The notes under the pieces: generated by a model
The model's input: the letters and a program-made list of their open reading frames with translations, nothing else
Database searches by the model: none
What the model was told of the DNA's origin: nothing
Position numbers and translations under genes: made by a program
Source of the DNA: Bradyrhizobium sp. Ec3.3
Lineage (GTDB): Bacteria; Pseudomonadota; Alphaproteobacteria; Rhizobiales; Xanthobacteraceae
Assembly (NCBI RefSeq): GCF_000472925.1
Contig: NZ_AXAS01000002.1
Location: 310,001-374,000 of the forward strand
DNA length: 64,000 nt
Direction: 5' to 3'
Shown: positions 49,154 through 58,009 of the stretch, piece by piece
Numbering within the stretch: the stretch's first letter is position 1
How the letters are laid out: each line of letters opens with the position of its first letter

Positions 49154-49825
49154 ATGTTGCCACGTGCGATCAAACGATTGCTCCATCAGGCGACCCTGAG
49201 CGATCAGTCGTATCGATTCATGTTCGATCGGGCTCCGGACGATGACTTTGTCGTCATAGATTGCGAGACCACGGGTCTCAACGTGCGGACGGACGACATC
49301 GTCACCATTGCGGCCATCAGGATCCGTGGCAATCGGATTCTGACCAGCGAGCATTTCGAAGCCGTCGTCCACCCGGACAGCGAGATGGGGGCCGAAGCAA
49401 TCAAGATCCACCGATTGCGTCACTCCGATGTCGAGGCCGCGCCGATCGTCTGGAAAGTACTGCCGAGTTTTCTCCGGTTCATCGGGCCGCGCCCGCTCAT
49501 CGGCTACTACGTCGACTTCGACATCGCCATGCTGGACAAATACATCCTTCCGCTGGTCGGGATCGAACTGCCGAACGAGCGGATTGAAATTTCACGACTT
49601 TACTACGAGCGCAAATACGGTGATGCGCCGCCCAACACCTCGATCGATCTCTCGTTCGCCGCGATCCTCCGCGACCTCAAAATTCCTCCGCTTGCACAGC
49701 ACGATGCTTTTGACGACGCCTTGATGACCGCAATGATGTTCCTGCAGCTACGCGACCTCGCCGAGCGCGGCATACGGATCGAACGCCAACGCACCAGCCC
49801 CGTTTTCAATCCGATCGGAGCATAA
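49154..49825 (+). CDS. DnaQ-like DEDDh 3'-5' exonuclease
   Basis: A 223-residue nuclease domain protein. The three acidic motifs and the general base are visible: VIDCETTGLN, GYYVDFDIAML and HDAFDDALMTAMMF. It resembles the epsilon/PolC-type proofreading fold but stands alone. It is tied to the DUF294 gene by a two-base gap, and the pair follows actP as in many proteobacteria. A role in DNA replication is not required; it may act on a nucleotide or RNA signal. That is open. Confidence 0.85.
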   Translation: MLPRAIKRLLHQATLSDQSYRFMFDRAPDDDFVVIDCETTGLNVRTDDIVTIAAIRIRGNRILTSEHFEAVVHPDSEMGAEAIKIHRLRHSDVEAAPIVWKVLPSFLRFIGPRPLIGYYVDFDIAMLDKYILPLVGIELPNERIEISRLYYERKYGDAPPNTSIDLSFAAILRDLKIPPLAQHDAFDDALMTAMMFLQLRDLAERGIRIERQRTSPVFNPIGA

Positions 49826-49983
49826 CCTGGGCCAAGCCTTCAGCTCGATCCGCGAAAGCGGACGGTTGCCGCTGCGCATCAGCATCTGTGATGCTCACGT
49901 GCACAGAAAGCTGCCGTAGCTGCCTGTGTGAAACACGAGCGGGACGTCGCACCGTTACCAAACAGGACCCCGGCCGTGTTTCG

Positions 49984-50271
49984 TCATGGTTTTTTGGGGC
50001 TGGTCGGCGCAACGCTGGGACGCGCGCGGCTCTGGCGCCTATCGCCGGGTTTCTTGACCGAGGCGGCAATCAATCCTTCTCGGATAGCCTGCTTCCGAGC
50101 CAGCTTGCGAGCACGACGAACGGCTTCGGACTTTTCGCGCGCCGCTCTTTCCGAGGGCTTCTCATAGAAGCTCGCCCGCTTCATTTCTCTGAACACGCCT
50201 TCGCGCTGCATCTTCCTTTTTAGAATTCGAAGTGCTTGTTCGATATTGTTGTCGCGAACGAAGACTTGCAT
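49984..50271 (-). CDS. rpsU: 30S ribosomal protein S21
   Basis: A 95-residue protein. [60 protein letters not shown] is S21, with the basic C-terminal tail usual in Alphaproteobacteria. It binds 16S rRNA near the anti-Shine-Dalgarno end and helps initiation. The gene follows the cold-shock gene on the same strand; both respond to temperature in related bacteria. Confidence 0.95.
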   Translation of the reverse strand: MQVFVRDNNIEQALRILKRKMQREGVFREMKRASFYEKPSERAAREKSEAVRRARKLARKQAIREGLIAASVKKPGDRRQSRARPSVAPTSPKKP

Positions 50272-50365
50272 TTCGTCATAGCTCCTTGTCGCTGCGTCCT
50301 CTGGGGGAAGGCGCAGCCCAGTCGCCTCGGCAATTTCTGCTGGAGATCAATCGTCAGTGGACGCG

Positions 50366-50572
50366 TCAGACCCTCAGGTTTTCTGCGCTGCTTTTGCCAC
50401 GCCTGGGGTCGACCTTGACTTCGTAGGAGACCTTTTGGCCTTCTGCCAGGCCAGAAAGGCCCGCGCGTTGGACCGCGCTGATGTGAACGAAAATATCGTT
50501 GCCGCCATCATCCGGAGCGATAAATCCAAACCCCTTTTGACCATTAAACCACTTCACCGTACCCGTCGCCAT
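50366..50572 (-). CDS. Cold-shock protein, CspA family
   Basis: A 68-residue OB-fold protein with both RNP motifs (KGFGFIAP and DIFVHIS). Start ATG 50572 ([14 protein letters not shown]). An earlier in-frame ATG at 50611 would add 13 residues that are probably 5'-leader. It binds single-stranded nucleic acid and melts RNA structure in the cold. It is co-oriented with rpsU. Confidence 0.94.
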   Translation of the reverse strand: MATGTVKWFNGQKGFGFIAPDDGGNDIFVHISAVQRAGLSGLAEGQKVSYEVKVDPRRGKSSAENLRV

Positions 50573-51314
50573 ATTATCACTTCCTTGTTCTTTGCTGGTG
50601 GATCTGCTCACTGTCCGAGGCAGGACCGCGACTTTTGCTCACCCTGCCACAGCCCAACGCCATGAGCGCCAACCAGACTCGCGGCTTCAACCATGGCCGA
50701 GCCGACTTCACTTCAGGAGATGTTATGGCGCGAGATGACTTTTGCCGTCGGTGCTTAAATGTACGCCTCGATCATCGCTGCGCTCTCTGTGAGAGCGCCT
50801 TCCGCTTTAGGGGGTCTTTCGCTTGCTCCAACGCCAAAGGTCTTAGTGAGGATTCGCCGCCGTTCGTCCGTGATGATCGGCAAGCCGACCCGATCCGCAC
50901 CAACGGTCCCACAACGGGCGGCCGCTACGGGACCGTTGGAGCGATGCCTATCGGGTTGCCGATATGCCCTCCCATAAAAGGCGACAGAACCGAGGCTTGC
51001 AATTGTCCCTAAAGACAATTGCCCGCCAGAGACGGCCGTCCCAGTTGCTTCGGGCACGCAAGGTCAGAATGATTCGCGCCGGGGTGGGGAAAATCCAATA
51101 AGGGACCCAATGATTTCGCGGCCCCGGATCACAAAACAGCCGTCGATGCACGTCCCGACCACGCGTTTTGCGACGAATATCTCGAGCTCGTTCCGGTCGA
51201 ACGCCGGAGTGGCACTCGATGCATGGCGAGGGTCGATCATTTCTGGTAAGTACATAAACGCCGGAACACTCAGGCATCTTCTTCGATGATCAGCAGCGGC
51301 GCGTCGGGCCTCCC
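50573..51314. other. Long gap with inverted repeat, no intact gene
   Basis: About 740 bases upstream of the cold-shock gene. Several short frames on both strands lack recognisable content. The notable structure is a long imperfect inverted repeat (50876-50963), listed separately. A 63-residue minus frame at 51064-51255 is too weak to call. Confidence 0.45.
50876..50963. repeat. Long imperfect inverted repeat
   Basis: The left arm (50876-50910) and right arm (50929-50963) are reverse complements over about 35 bases. The inner 11 bases are perfect (CCAACGGTCCC and GGGACCGTTGG) and the outer 8 too (ATCGGCAA and TTGCCGAT). The loop is 18 bases. It could be a MITE-like element or a structured RNA. 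Confidence 0.55.
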
Positions 51315-51428
51315 ATGATCACCTCGATGAAAACTGAATTCTTTTTCGGGTTCCTGATCGGCTTCGTGACCGGCGTGCTGCTCTGCGTCGGGGTCATGTT
51401 TCTGATAGAACCCCACCATTTCCCCTGA
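51315..51428 (+). CDS. 37-residue single-helix membrane peptide, putative
   Basis: A short ORF from ATG 51315 to TGA 51428. It opens MITSMKTEFFFGFLIGFVTG and continues VLLCVGVMFLIEPHHFP, giving one strong membrane helix of about 22 residues with charged ends. The ATG at 51327 is an alternative start. No good Shine-Dalgarno sequence is seen. It lies before the Usp gene. It is called on its clear transmembrane character and no family is known. Confidence 0.45.
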   Translation: MITSMKTEFFFGFLIGFVTGVLLCVGVMFLIEPHHFP

Positions 51429-51540
51429 AAGGCGCATACCGGCAAACAGGATGTGCATCAGCGCACAAGCTGACGAAGATCGCGGCGTGCGACCGCCTGC
51501 GAAAGCGGGGGAAATATTCGACGAGCAAGGGAGCCTCCAA

Positions 51541-51993
51541 ATGTACGCCAATATTCTCTTGAGCACGGATGGATCGGATGTCGCGAAAAAAGGCATTGAG
51601 CATGGGATTGGTTTGGCAAAGGCCTTGAGCGCCAAAGTGACAGTCATCACCGTAACGGAACCGCTCCCGGTCGACTATGGCGGCGGACACGCCGGAGGGT
51701 GGATTCCCTCACAGGAAGAGTTTGATCGCTTTGACGCAGCCTGCAAGGAACGTGCGGGCAAAGTGCTCGATGAAGCTCGAGCTATGGCGGAGCGGATCGG
51801 GATATCCGTAGAACTCCTGCATGTTCCGAATGCGCACCCAGCTACTACGATTATCGAAACAGCAAAGTCTGGAGGCTGCGACCTAATCGTCATGGGCTCT
51901 CATGGGCGTCGCGGCCTCAGGAAGCTATTCCTGGGGAGCCAAACATCGGAGGTCCTGGCCGACGGAAGCGTGCCGGTGCTGGTCGTGCACTAA
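51541..51993 (+). CDS. Universal stress protein, ATP-binding type
   Basis: A 150-residue single-domain Usp. MYANILLSTDGSDVAKKGIEHGIGLAKALSAKVTVITV opens the fold, and the ATP-binding pattern G-x2-G-x9-G-S is present in MGSHGRRGLRKLFLGSQTSEVL. Such proteins are induced by low oxygen and other stress. The start at 51541 fits the family; the open frame upstream does not. Nothing else in its strand follows closely. Confidence 0.92.
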   Translation: MYANILLSTDGSDVAKKGIEHGIGLAKALSAKVTVITVTEPLPVDYGGGHAGGWIPSQEEFDRFDAACKERAGKVLDEARAMAERIGISVELLHVPNAHPATTIIETAKSGGCDLIVMGSHGRRGLRKLFLGSQTSEVLADGSVPVLVVH

Positions 51994-52500
51994 AGCGCGA
52001 TGAGATTGGGATGAACCGTCATCGCGCCTTCCCGGAAAGCCGCTTCGCACTTGTCCGGATCATGCTTTGGCGGACACTGCGCGCTGGGTCCACGCGGGAC
52101 GCCTGAGCGCAGGTATCCTTCGGATTTGGGGCGCGGACGGGCAGCGCTTGTCATCGGTAGCCCGCGACCGCTTTCGAACCCAAAACGGATGAAGCTTGCG
52201 GCGAGTTAATCTGCCTTACCAAGAAGATATTTGCAGCGGCGCGTGTTCTGCGGTTGTTGCACCGTGGTGTTTCCATCGAAGCGTAGCCTCCTCGCCGCAC
52301 GAGGGGTCTTTAGTGGAGGAGACGCTCGGCCCGGAAGTCTCCCCGACCCTCCGGGCCGTTTTCTACTGCGCCTAGGATTTAGATCCATTCGCGCAAGGTC
52401 CATTCAGCACATCGTTAGCCTTGCCGCCCCCGTCCGCTCCTCTTCCGACAACAGACGTCGCAGCGTTCTGAGCGTGGTCAGCTAAGGCCAGAAACGGACG
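51994..52500. other. Gap with candidate small RNA, no protein gene
   Basis: No coding frame is supported. The stretch from about 52200 to 52363 holds facing CCTCCTC and GAGGAG words and ends in a good terminator. It could express a small structured RNA. Confidence 0.4.
52327..52363 (+). terminator. Rho-independent terminator not attached to a gene
   Basis: Stem CGGCCCGGA (52327-52335) with TCCGGGCCG (52350-52358), then TTTTCT. No plus-strand gene ends close by; the Usp stop is 330 bases upstream. It may end an independent short transcript. Confidence 0.6.
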
Positions 52501-53568
52501 TCAACCGTTTCCGTCGAACCCAAAGATGCGCTTCCAGTCGTTCTTCATGCTGATAACGGTCCAGTTCTTCTTCTTCGCTTCCTCATAGAGGTCTTGACTG
52601 AACGCGCCCACTTTGGTCTCGGGAAGTCCCTGTGCTGGTCCGTACGCGTACTCGCGTTGCGCGTCGTCGTGCATGACCAGCATCATCAGCCGCGCACCGT
52701 CGCCAGCGCCCGTGTATTCAAGCATCTCCCGGTCGCCGTCCGAGTTTCCAAACGACGCTCGAGGCCGCCTGCCGATCATCAAATGGATGCCTTCGGGCTT
52801 CCCAGCCTTGTCGTCGTTCAGAAGCAACGTGGGCTCTTTGGTTAGGAACGGCGTGCCGTCCTTCTGGTATCCGAACTTCGTGCCAGCAGCCGTACCCACC
52901 ACCTGCTCGGGCGGAATGCCGTAGACACGCTCGCTGTAAACACGCACAAAGTCCTGACCGCCGCCGGTCACGATGTAGGTCTTGAAGCCGTTACTGCGCA
53001 GATACTGCATCACTTCCAGCATGGGTTGGTAGATGAGGTCGGTGTAGGGTCGCTTCCAGCGTCCGTCCTTTGCGCTCGTCACCCATTTCTTTACGTCCAC
53101 GTCGAAGTCGTCCACTGACATGCCGGTCAGCGTGGCGAAGAGGACTTTTTCGAGATCATGTAGCGAGAGCTTGGCGATTGCCTCGCGATTTCCCGACAGG
53201 ACCGTCTTGAATGGCTCAACGTCTTTGAGCTTCGGGTCTTGTTCGACCAAGGCTGGCACCCTGTCCAAGCAGTAAACAACCTGCGAGTAGACCGGGTGCT
53301 CAACCCATAACGTGCCATCCTGGTCAAAGGTGGCGATACGCCCCTCGGGCGGCACGAATTTGGAACTGGCTTGATCGGTCGTGGAACGGACGAAATCAAG
53401 GATCGCTTTCTTCGCCGGCCCTTCGTTCCAAGAACCCAACGGTTCGTCCTGTGTCGACCGCATTTGTGCGGATGCAGAAAGGGAGAGACCGGACAGGGCC
53501 GGAACCATCGCAAATCCTGAAAGCAGCACGCGGCGATTGATGCCAGACAACGACTTGTTGGGCTTCAT
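52501..53568 (-). CDS. Exported HAD-superfamily phosphatase-like protein
   Basis: A 355-residue protein with an N-terminal export signal (INRRVLLSGFAMVPALSGLSLSASAQ), Tat-like because of the paired Arg before the hydrophobic part. HAD motif I is ATFDQDGTLW, motif II near YIVTGGGQDF and motif III/IV GNSDGDREMLEYT. A periplasmic phosphohydrolase is likely; the substrate is unknown. A perfect FNR/FixK box lies 80 bases upstream of the start, so low-oxygen control is plausible. Confidence 0.85.
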   Translation of the reverse strand: MKPNKSLSGINRRVLLSGFAMVPALSGLSLSASAQMRSTQDEPLGSWNEGPAKKAILDFVRSTTDQASSKFVPPEGRIATFDQDGTLWVEHPVYSQVVYCLDRVPALVEQDPKLKDVEPFKTVLSGNREAIAKLSLHDLEKVLFATLTGMSVDDFDVDVKKWVTSAKDGRWKRPYTDLIYQPMLEVMQYLRSNGFKTYIVTGGGQDFVRVYSERVYGIPPEQVVGTAAGTKFGYQKDGTPFLTKEPTLLLNDDKAGKPEGIHLMIGRRPRASFGNSDGDREMLEYTGAGDGARLMMLVMHDDAQREYAYGPAQGLPETKVGAFSQDLYEEAKKKNWTVISMKNDWKRIFGFDGNG

Positions 53569-53648
53569 CTTGGACCTCCTGCGACTTGCCCGAAATAATC
53601 GAAGCGCCGCCCCCGCCGCGCCAAGAGACAGAATGACGCGATTGCGAA

Positions 53649-53662
53649 TTGATCTAAATCAA
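53649..53662. promoter_or_regulatory. FixK/FNR box TTGATCTAAATCAA
   Basis: A perfect TTGAT-N4-ATCAA palindrome, the consensus bound by FNR/FixK-type activators. It is 80 bases upstream of the HAD gene start on the minus strand, the distance expected for an activator at -41 with a short leader. Confidence 0.65.
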
Positions 53663-53786
53663 TGAATGTCGGCCTCGGGTCTTGGCAGACCTCGACCAAC
53701 TTGCGGCCGCATGTCTGCTTACGACCGAAGCCGACGCGGATTGATGAACTCGAGTCTTGGGAAGCCGCGTGACCGCGGGCCGATGC

Positions 53787-55118
53787 TCAGGCGCCCGCTC
53801 TCGACTTGAGTCCGCCACTAGCGGCCCAGCGGTCCGGGTCGGGACTGTGCCCGATCAGGGCGAGGCCGTAGGCGATCGACTCGAACTGATCTCCCGACAT
53901 CAGCCGTTCGTTGCCGAACCGCTCGGCGAACAACCGCCGGACGGCGGGCACGAAGGATGTCCCGCCGGTCAAGAACACCTTTTCCACCTCGCGCACCGTG
54001 ATGCCGGCCTCGCCCAGCACCTTGTCGATGGTCGCGCTGAGCCGGGCGATATCGTCGGCAATCCAGGCTTCGAAGTTTTTCCGTGTGATGGTCGAGCCAA
54101 TGTCGACCCCGCCGCGATTGAAGCGAAAATCGACCTGATCCTGGGCCGACAGCGCGACCTTGGCGTCGGACACCGCGCGGTACAGCGAAAAGCCGAGGTC
54201 GAGATCGACGATGGTGATGAAATCCTCGAGCAGAGCGGGCTTGAGCGCGGTGCGCGCAAGCTCCCGGAGCTGGCGCAGATCGCCGTTGCTCTTCATCATC
54301 GCGAGTTGATGCCAGCGCGCGAGGTTGGTGTAGTGGCCGCTGGGGATCGGCAGCACCTTGTCGAACGAGCGGAAGCTGGAGCCCTTGCCCAGCCGCGGCG
54401 AGACGACGTGGTCGACGATGCGGTAGTCGAACGTATCGCCCGCGATGCCGATGCCGGCGTGGCCGAGCGGCTCCGCCCGCAAGCTGCCCCCCGTTCGCGA
54501 GAAACGCATCACGGAGAAATCGCTCGTGCCGCCGCCGAAATCCGCAACCAATACGGTGGCATCGCGCTCCAGCCGACGGGCGAAGGAGAACGCCGCTCCC
54601 ACAGGCTCGTAGACATAGCGCGCGTGGCCGGCGCCCAGGCGTTCGAACGCGGCCCGATAGCGCTGCATCGCCAGCGCTTCGTCGGGATTGCCCCCGGCAA
54701 AGCGCACAGGGCGGCCGACCGTGATGCTTGCAGCCTCGAAGCCGAATTTGTCACCGCCATGGCGCGCCAGCGTTCGCAGGAACGCCGCGAGAATATCCTC
54801 GAACTTGTAGCGCTGCCGGAACACCTGGGTGGAATTGAAGCTGCTGCTGGCAGCGAAGGTCTTGAACGACTGGAGAAAGCGGTAGATGTGGCGTCCTTCG
54901 AGAAACTGCTCGATCGCCCACGGGCCGCCTTCAGCCTGGGCTCCGCTTCCCGGCCGGTCCTCCCAGAAGCACAGGGCCGACACAAAGACGCTGTGGCGTT
55001 GTCCGCCATGATCGAAGCGGATGGCCTCGACCCGGCGATCGTCCGTCGCGAGCGCGACGACCGTGTTGCTGGTCCCAAAATCGATGCCGATCGAGACGGC
55101 GGGCGAGGCGCTCGACAT
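53787..55118 (-). CDS. Hsp70-like protein, YegD type
   Basis: A 443-residue Hsp70-family ATPase limited to the nucleotide-binding domain. Phosphate 1 is SIGIDFGTSNTVVAL, phosphate 2 VLVADFGGGTSDFSVMRF, and the adenosine motif VFLTGGTSFVPAVRRLF. It lacks the beta-sandwich substrate-binding domain of DnaK, as do YegD proteins. It probably acts as a nucleotide-regulated chaperone or sensor; the clients are unknown. It is on the same strand as the HAD gene. Confidence 0.9.
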   Translation of the reverse strand: MSSASPAVSIGIDFGTSNTVVALATDDRRVEAIRFDHGGQRHSVFVSALCFWEDRPGSGAQAEGGPWAIEQFLEGRHIYRFLQSFKTFAASSSFNSTQVFRQRYKFEDILAAFLRTLARHGGDKFGFEAASITVGRPVRFAGGNPDEALAMQRYRAAFERLGAGHARYVYEPVGAAFSFARRLERDATVLVADFGGGTSDFSVMRFSRTGGSLRAEPLGHAGIGIAGDTFDYRIVDHVVSPRLGKGSSFRSFDKVLPIPSGHYTNLARWHQLAMMKSNGDLRQLRELARTALKPALLEDFITIVDLDLGFSLYRAVSDAKVALSAQDQVDFRFNRGGVDIGSTITRKNFEAWIADDIARLSATIDKVLGEAGITVREVEKVFLTGGTSFVPAVRRLFAERFGNERLMSGDQFESIAYGLALIGHSPDPDRWAASGGLKSRAGA

Positions 55119-55206
55119 GAACCACTCTGACAGATGATTGGAAAAGGGGGCAGACCATTAGCGGCTTTGAATCGCCCTGCCAAGACCCCGATCCACTGAA
55201 ATGCCG

Positions 55207-56103
55207 TCATCCGTCGGCCAAGACCAAGACTGCGCCATGGCGCGGCGAAATCACGTAGAGCTGGTCGGGAAAGACCATCGCGGTGGTGTGCGCCCCCTTC
55301 CCGGTCGTGGTCCGTAATCGCGCACCCGTCTTCGGATCGATCGTCTCGATCACACCGGGCTCGCCGATTGCCACATGGACACGGCCGGTCGCCGGGTTGA
55401 AGAAGGTCACGTCGGGCGGGCCTGCGATAGGCCAGGCGTTGGTCACCTTTCCAGACGTGATGTCGACCTCCACCAGCTCGCCGTCATCGCAGGCGGCGTA
55501 AAGCCGGCGGCTGATGTGATCGATATCGAGACCGTGTGCACCGCCTGATGGCAATGGGCAATGCACGACGTCGCCGAGATCGGGTAGCCGGGCCGTCAGG
55601 ATCATCGAGGGCTCGCGGATGCAGAGAAACACCCGCTCGGCCGCGTCGTCGGTGACGCACCAGCGCGGCCGGCCGGGCAGATCGATCGCGCGCTGCGTCA
55701 CCTCATTCAGATCGATGCATTGCAGCGTCGGTCCCCGCTGCGCATCGCCGATGCAGGCGCCGATGCCGATCCCCTTACGCCCAATGATCGCTGCGCCGTT
55801 CGGCCGCGGCCCCGACGGGAAGACGCCCTTGATCTCGTAGGTCGCAGCGTCCAGCCAGGAGATCGTGGCTGCGCCGCGGTTTGTGGTCAGGATCTCGCCG
55901 TCATCGGCGACCGCACCTGCCACCCCCGGAAAGCCTGGAAGCGTTGCGATGTGCGTGTGCGCGTCGTGATCGATCACCTCGATGCAATCGCGCGCGGTGT
56001 GGGCGATGAAGACGCGGCGGGTTCTGGGATCGAAGGCGGCGTGATCGAAGTCGCTGTTCAATCCGCCGGGGATGGCGATGACGCCAAGGGTTTTCAGCGG
56101 CAC
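55207..56103 (-). CDS. Beta-propeller (YncE/NHL-type) protein
   Basis: A 298-residue protein without a signal peptide. Repeats of about 40 residues with RVFIAHTARDCIEVID, TISWLDAATYEIKGVFP, RVFLCIREPSM, RRLYAACDDGELVEVD and VHVAIGEPGVIETID form a propeller. It starts at GTG 56103 with GAGGA upstream, 15 bases after the TauE gene stop, so the two are co-transcribed. The function is unknown; in this setting it may bind or monitor a ligand linked to the exporter. Confidence 0.78.
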   Translation of the reverse strand: MPLKTLGVIAIPGGLNSDFDHAAFDPRTRRVFIAHTARDCIEVIDHDAHTHIATLPGFPGVAGAVADDGEILTTNRGAATISWLDAATYEIKGVFPSGPRPNGAAIIGRKGIGIGACIGDAQRGPTLQCIDLNEVTQRAIDLPGRPRWCVTDDAAERVFLCIREPSMILTARLPDLGDVVHCPLPSGGAHGLDIDHISRRLYAACDDGELVEVDITSGKVTNAWPIAGPPDVTFFNPATGRVHVAIGEPGVIETIDPKTGARLRTTTGKGAHTTAMVFPDQLYVISPRHGAVLVLADG

Positions 56104-56117
56104 GGTGTCCTCACGAG

Positions 56118-56864
56118 TTAGCGAAAGGCAAACGGCAGCACCGAGACGATCAGCGACAATCCCGCGAACAGCAGCAGCACCAGCACCGTCTTGCGGAAGG
56201 TATCGTCGTCGATCTTTCCAAACAGCCTGAAGCCCGACCAAAGGCCTGCGACCATGAACGGCACGCCCAGCGCATAGAGCACAAGCGTATCCCTGGTAAT
56301 GGTCCCGGCTGCGGCCTGAGACAGCGAGATCACCACGAAGGCCACGAACAGCACCGGCTGAAACACAGCACGCTGCACCTCCTTGGGCCAGCCGCGCCAC
56401 TGGCAGGAGATCGTCGAGATGATACCGCCGAGCCCGGTCAGGCCGCCGAGCAGCCCGTTGGAGATGCCGATCGCGATGTCCGCCCCGGTGCCGATCTTCA
56501 TCGGCGCGAACACCGGCCGCGTGAGGCCACAAATCGAATAGAGCATCAGCAGGACGCCGACGCCGGACCGCAGGTGGGCCGGGTTGAGATAGGCGAGGAT
56601 GCTGACGCCGATCGGTATGCCGATCACGGTGCCGAGCGTTAGCGGCCAGGCTTTCTTGAGGTCGAGCACATGCCGCAGCTTGAAGATGCCGTAGCCTTGC
56701 GTGAGCAGGCCATAGCCCGCGATCAGCGTGGCGGTCTGCATCGGCGTGATGATGTGCAGCCAGACGCCGGATACGACGAGGCCCATGGCGAAGCCGGAGA
56801 AGCCACTGACGAAGCCGCCGACGAGCGCGGCAAGCGCAAACAGCGCGAAGACAAGTCCATCCAT
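56118..56864 (-). CDS. TauE/SafE family membrane transporter
   Basis: A 248-residue membrane protein from ATG 56864 (MDGLVFALFALAALVGGFVSGFSGFAMGL), with GGGAGGCG upstream. It has about eight helices and the family GFSGFAMG and LTGLGG motifs. Family members export sulfite, sulfoacetate or other organosulfonates, or import small acids; the substrate here is not known. It overlaps no gene and heads a pair with the beta-propeller gene. Confidence 0.88.
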   Translation of the reverse strand: MDGLVFALFALAALVGGFVSGFSGFAMGLVVSGVWLHIITPMQTATLIAGYGLLTQGYGIFKLRHVLDLKKAWPLTLGTVIGIPIGVSILAYLNPAHLRSGVGVLLMLYSICGLTRPVFAPMKIGTGADIAIGISNGLLGGLTGLGGIISTISCQWRGWPKEVQRAVFQPVLFVAFVVISLSQAAAGTITRDTLVLYALGVPFMVAGLWSGFRLFGKIDDDTFRKTVLVLLLFAGLSLIVSVLPFAFR

Positions 56865-56936
56865 AAGTCGCCTCCCAACGCTGCTTCGAAATCTCTTGAT
56901 CCAGACCATTCGGAGCCGCGCCGACAGCGTGACGCA

Positions 56937-57629
56937 TCAATATTTCGGCCGGTGCGAATTGGCCCATTCGCGGGCATGATCAATGGGAGCTCGAGGTGGT
57001 AGAATTGCCCGCAACTTCCTCGTTGTGGGCAGGCTTTCCATTCGCTCGCGCCACCGGCAAAAGGCGGGGAATTGCGGATACATCTTGCGGCCCTCCTCGG
57101 TCAGGCTAAACGCGAAGGTACTTGGCAGGATGAAGAAATCCGCAAGCGTGATCTCGGCACCGATCAGATATTCCCGCCCATGCGATAGCTCGCGCTCCAG
57201 GACGGCAAGCCCAAGCTCGACTTTTGGCAGCGCATGCGCCACGACCTTTTCATCGGATGCGATGCCAAGCTCGGGAAAGACGAGCCGTTCATGCGTCACA
57301 TGATAGATCATGTATGGGTAGTAGTAGGAGTTGACCGCGCTGATCCACTGGTTCATGCGGGCACGGTCACCGACGTCCTGCGGCGTCAGGCGTGGCCCGG
57401 AAAACGCCTCGTCTACATAGGAGGCAATCGCACTGGTCTCGTAGATCGTAAGACCGCCGTGCTGCAGGATCGGTACACGGTTGAACGGATGCAACGCCAG
57501 ATGCTCCGGCTTGCCCATCACCGCTTCAAGGTCATGAAAGGAATACGGCACGTCCTTGTGCGTCAGCACAAGCCTAACGATGTTGACGTAAGTGCTTCGC
57601 GGGAAGCCATATACAATCGGATCGGGCAT
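56937..57629 (-). CDS. Glutathione S-transferase family protein
   Basis: A 230-residue protein. The N-terminal thioredoxin-like domain (IVYGFPRSTYVNIVRLVLTHKDVPYSFHDLE, PFNRVPILQHGGLTIYETSAIASYVDEAF) carries the glutathione-site Ser/Thr and the E-T-S-A pattern. The C-terminal helical domain follows (LADFFILPSTFAF). It conjugates or reduces electrophiles with glutathione; the specific substrate is unknown. It is 72 bases upstream of the TauE gene on the same strand. Confidence 0.9.
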   Translation of the reverse strand: MPDPIVYGFPRSTYVNIVRLVLTHKDVPYSFHDLEAVMGKPEHLALHPFNRVPILQHGGLTIYETSAIASYVDEAFSGPRLTPQDVGDRARMNQWISAVNSYYYPYMIYHVTHERLVFPELGIASDEKVVAHALPKVELGLAVLERELSHGREYLIGAEITLADFFILPSTFAFSLTEEGRKMYPQFPAFCRWRERMESLPTTRKLRAILPPRAPIDHAREWANSHRPKY

Positions 57630-57662
57630 TGTAGTCTCACTCGATGGGCGGTTGATCGGACG

Positions 57663-57887
57663 TCACCACCAGAAGGGCTTGTCGGCCTCTTGCAGTGCTT
57701 GCTCGCGAGTCATGCCGATGTCCGAGAGCCGATGGGGATCATCAGCGAGATCGCGGAGCGCCTTGCGCTGTCTGTGTCGCGCCCGCATAAGGCAAATTCG
57801 ACGCCAGGCCAGGCCGGCGCCGGTGCCCCACTTTTTCTGATGAAGTAACGAACCATGGCGATCCACACGAATGGTCGAGGTTGACAT
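57663..57887 (-). CDS. DUF1127 small protein
   Basis: A 74-residue protein ending RHRQRKALRDLADDPHRLSDIGMTREQALQEADKPFWW, the DUF1127 signature. ATG 57887 is taken as start; the frame extends to 57932. DUF1127 proteins are Arg-rich and in relatives affect RNA turnover, phosphate or carbon metabolism. It is followed by the GST gene and is divergent from a LysR gene. Confidence 0.85.
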   Translation of the reverse strand: MSTSTIRVDRHGSLLHQKKWGTGAGLAWRRICLMRARHRQRKALRDLADDPHRLSDIGMTREQALQEADKPFWW

Positions 57888-58009
57888 CGACAAGCTCCAA
57901 AACTCATGAAATGTTGATCTGGAGCCTTTCAATAATTCCGCCGGCAGGCTGACGGCAAACCATCCTTTCTCGTCCCTGCCCTAGCTTAGCTTATGAAGTT
58001 AGTCGCACG

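Noticed and set aside
51064..51255. 63-residue minus-strand frame
   Set aside because: No ribosome-binding site and no recognisable motif; could be real but cannot be supported.
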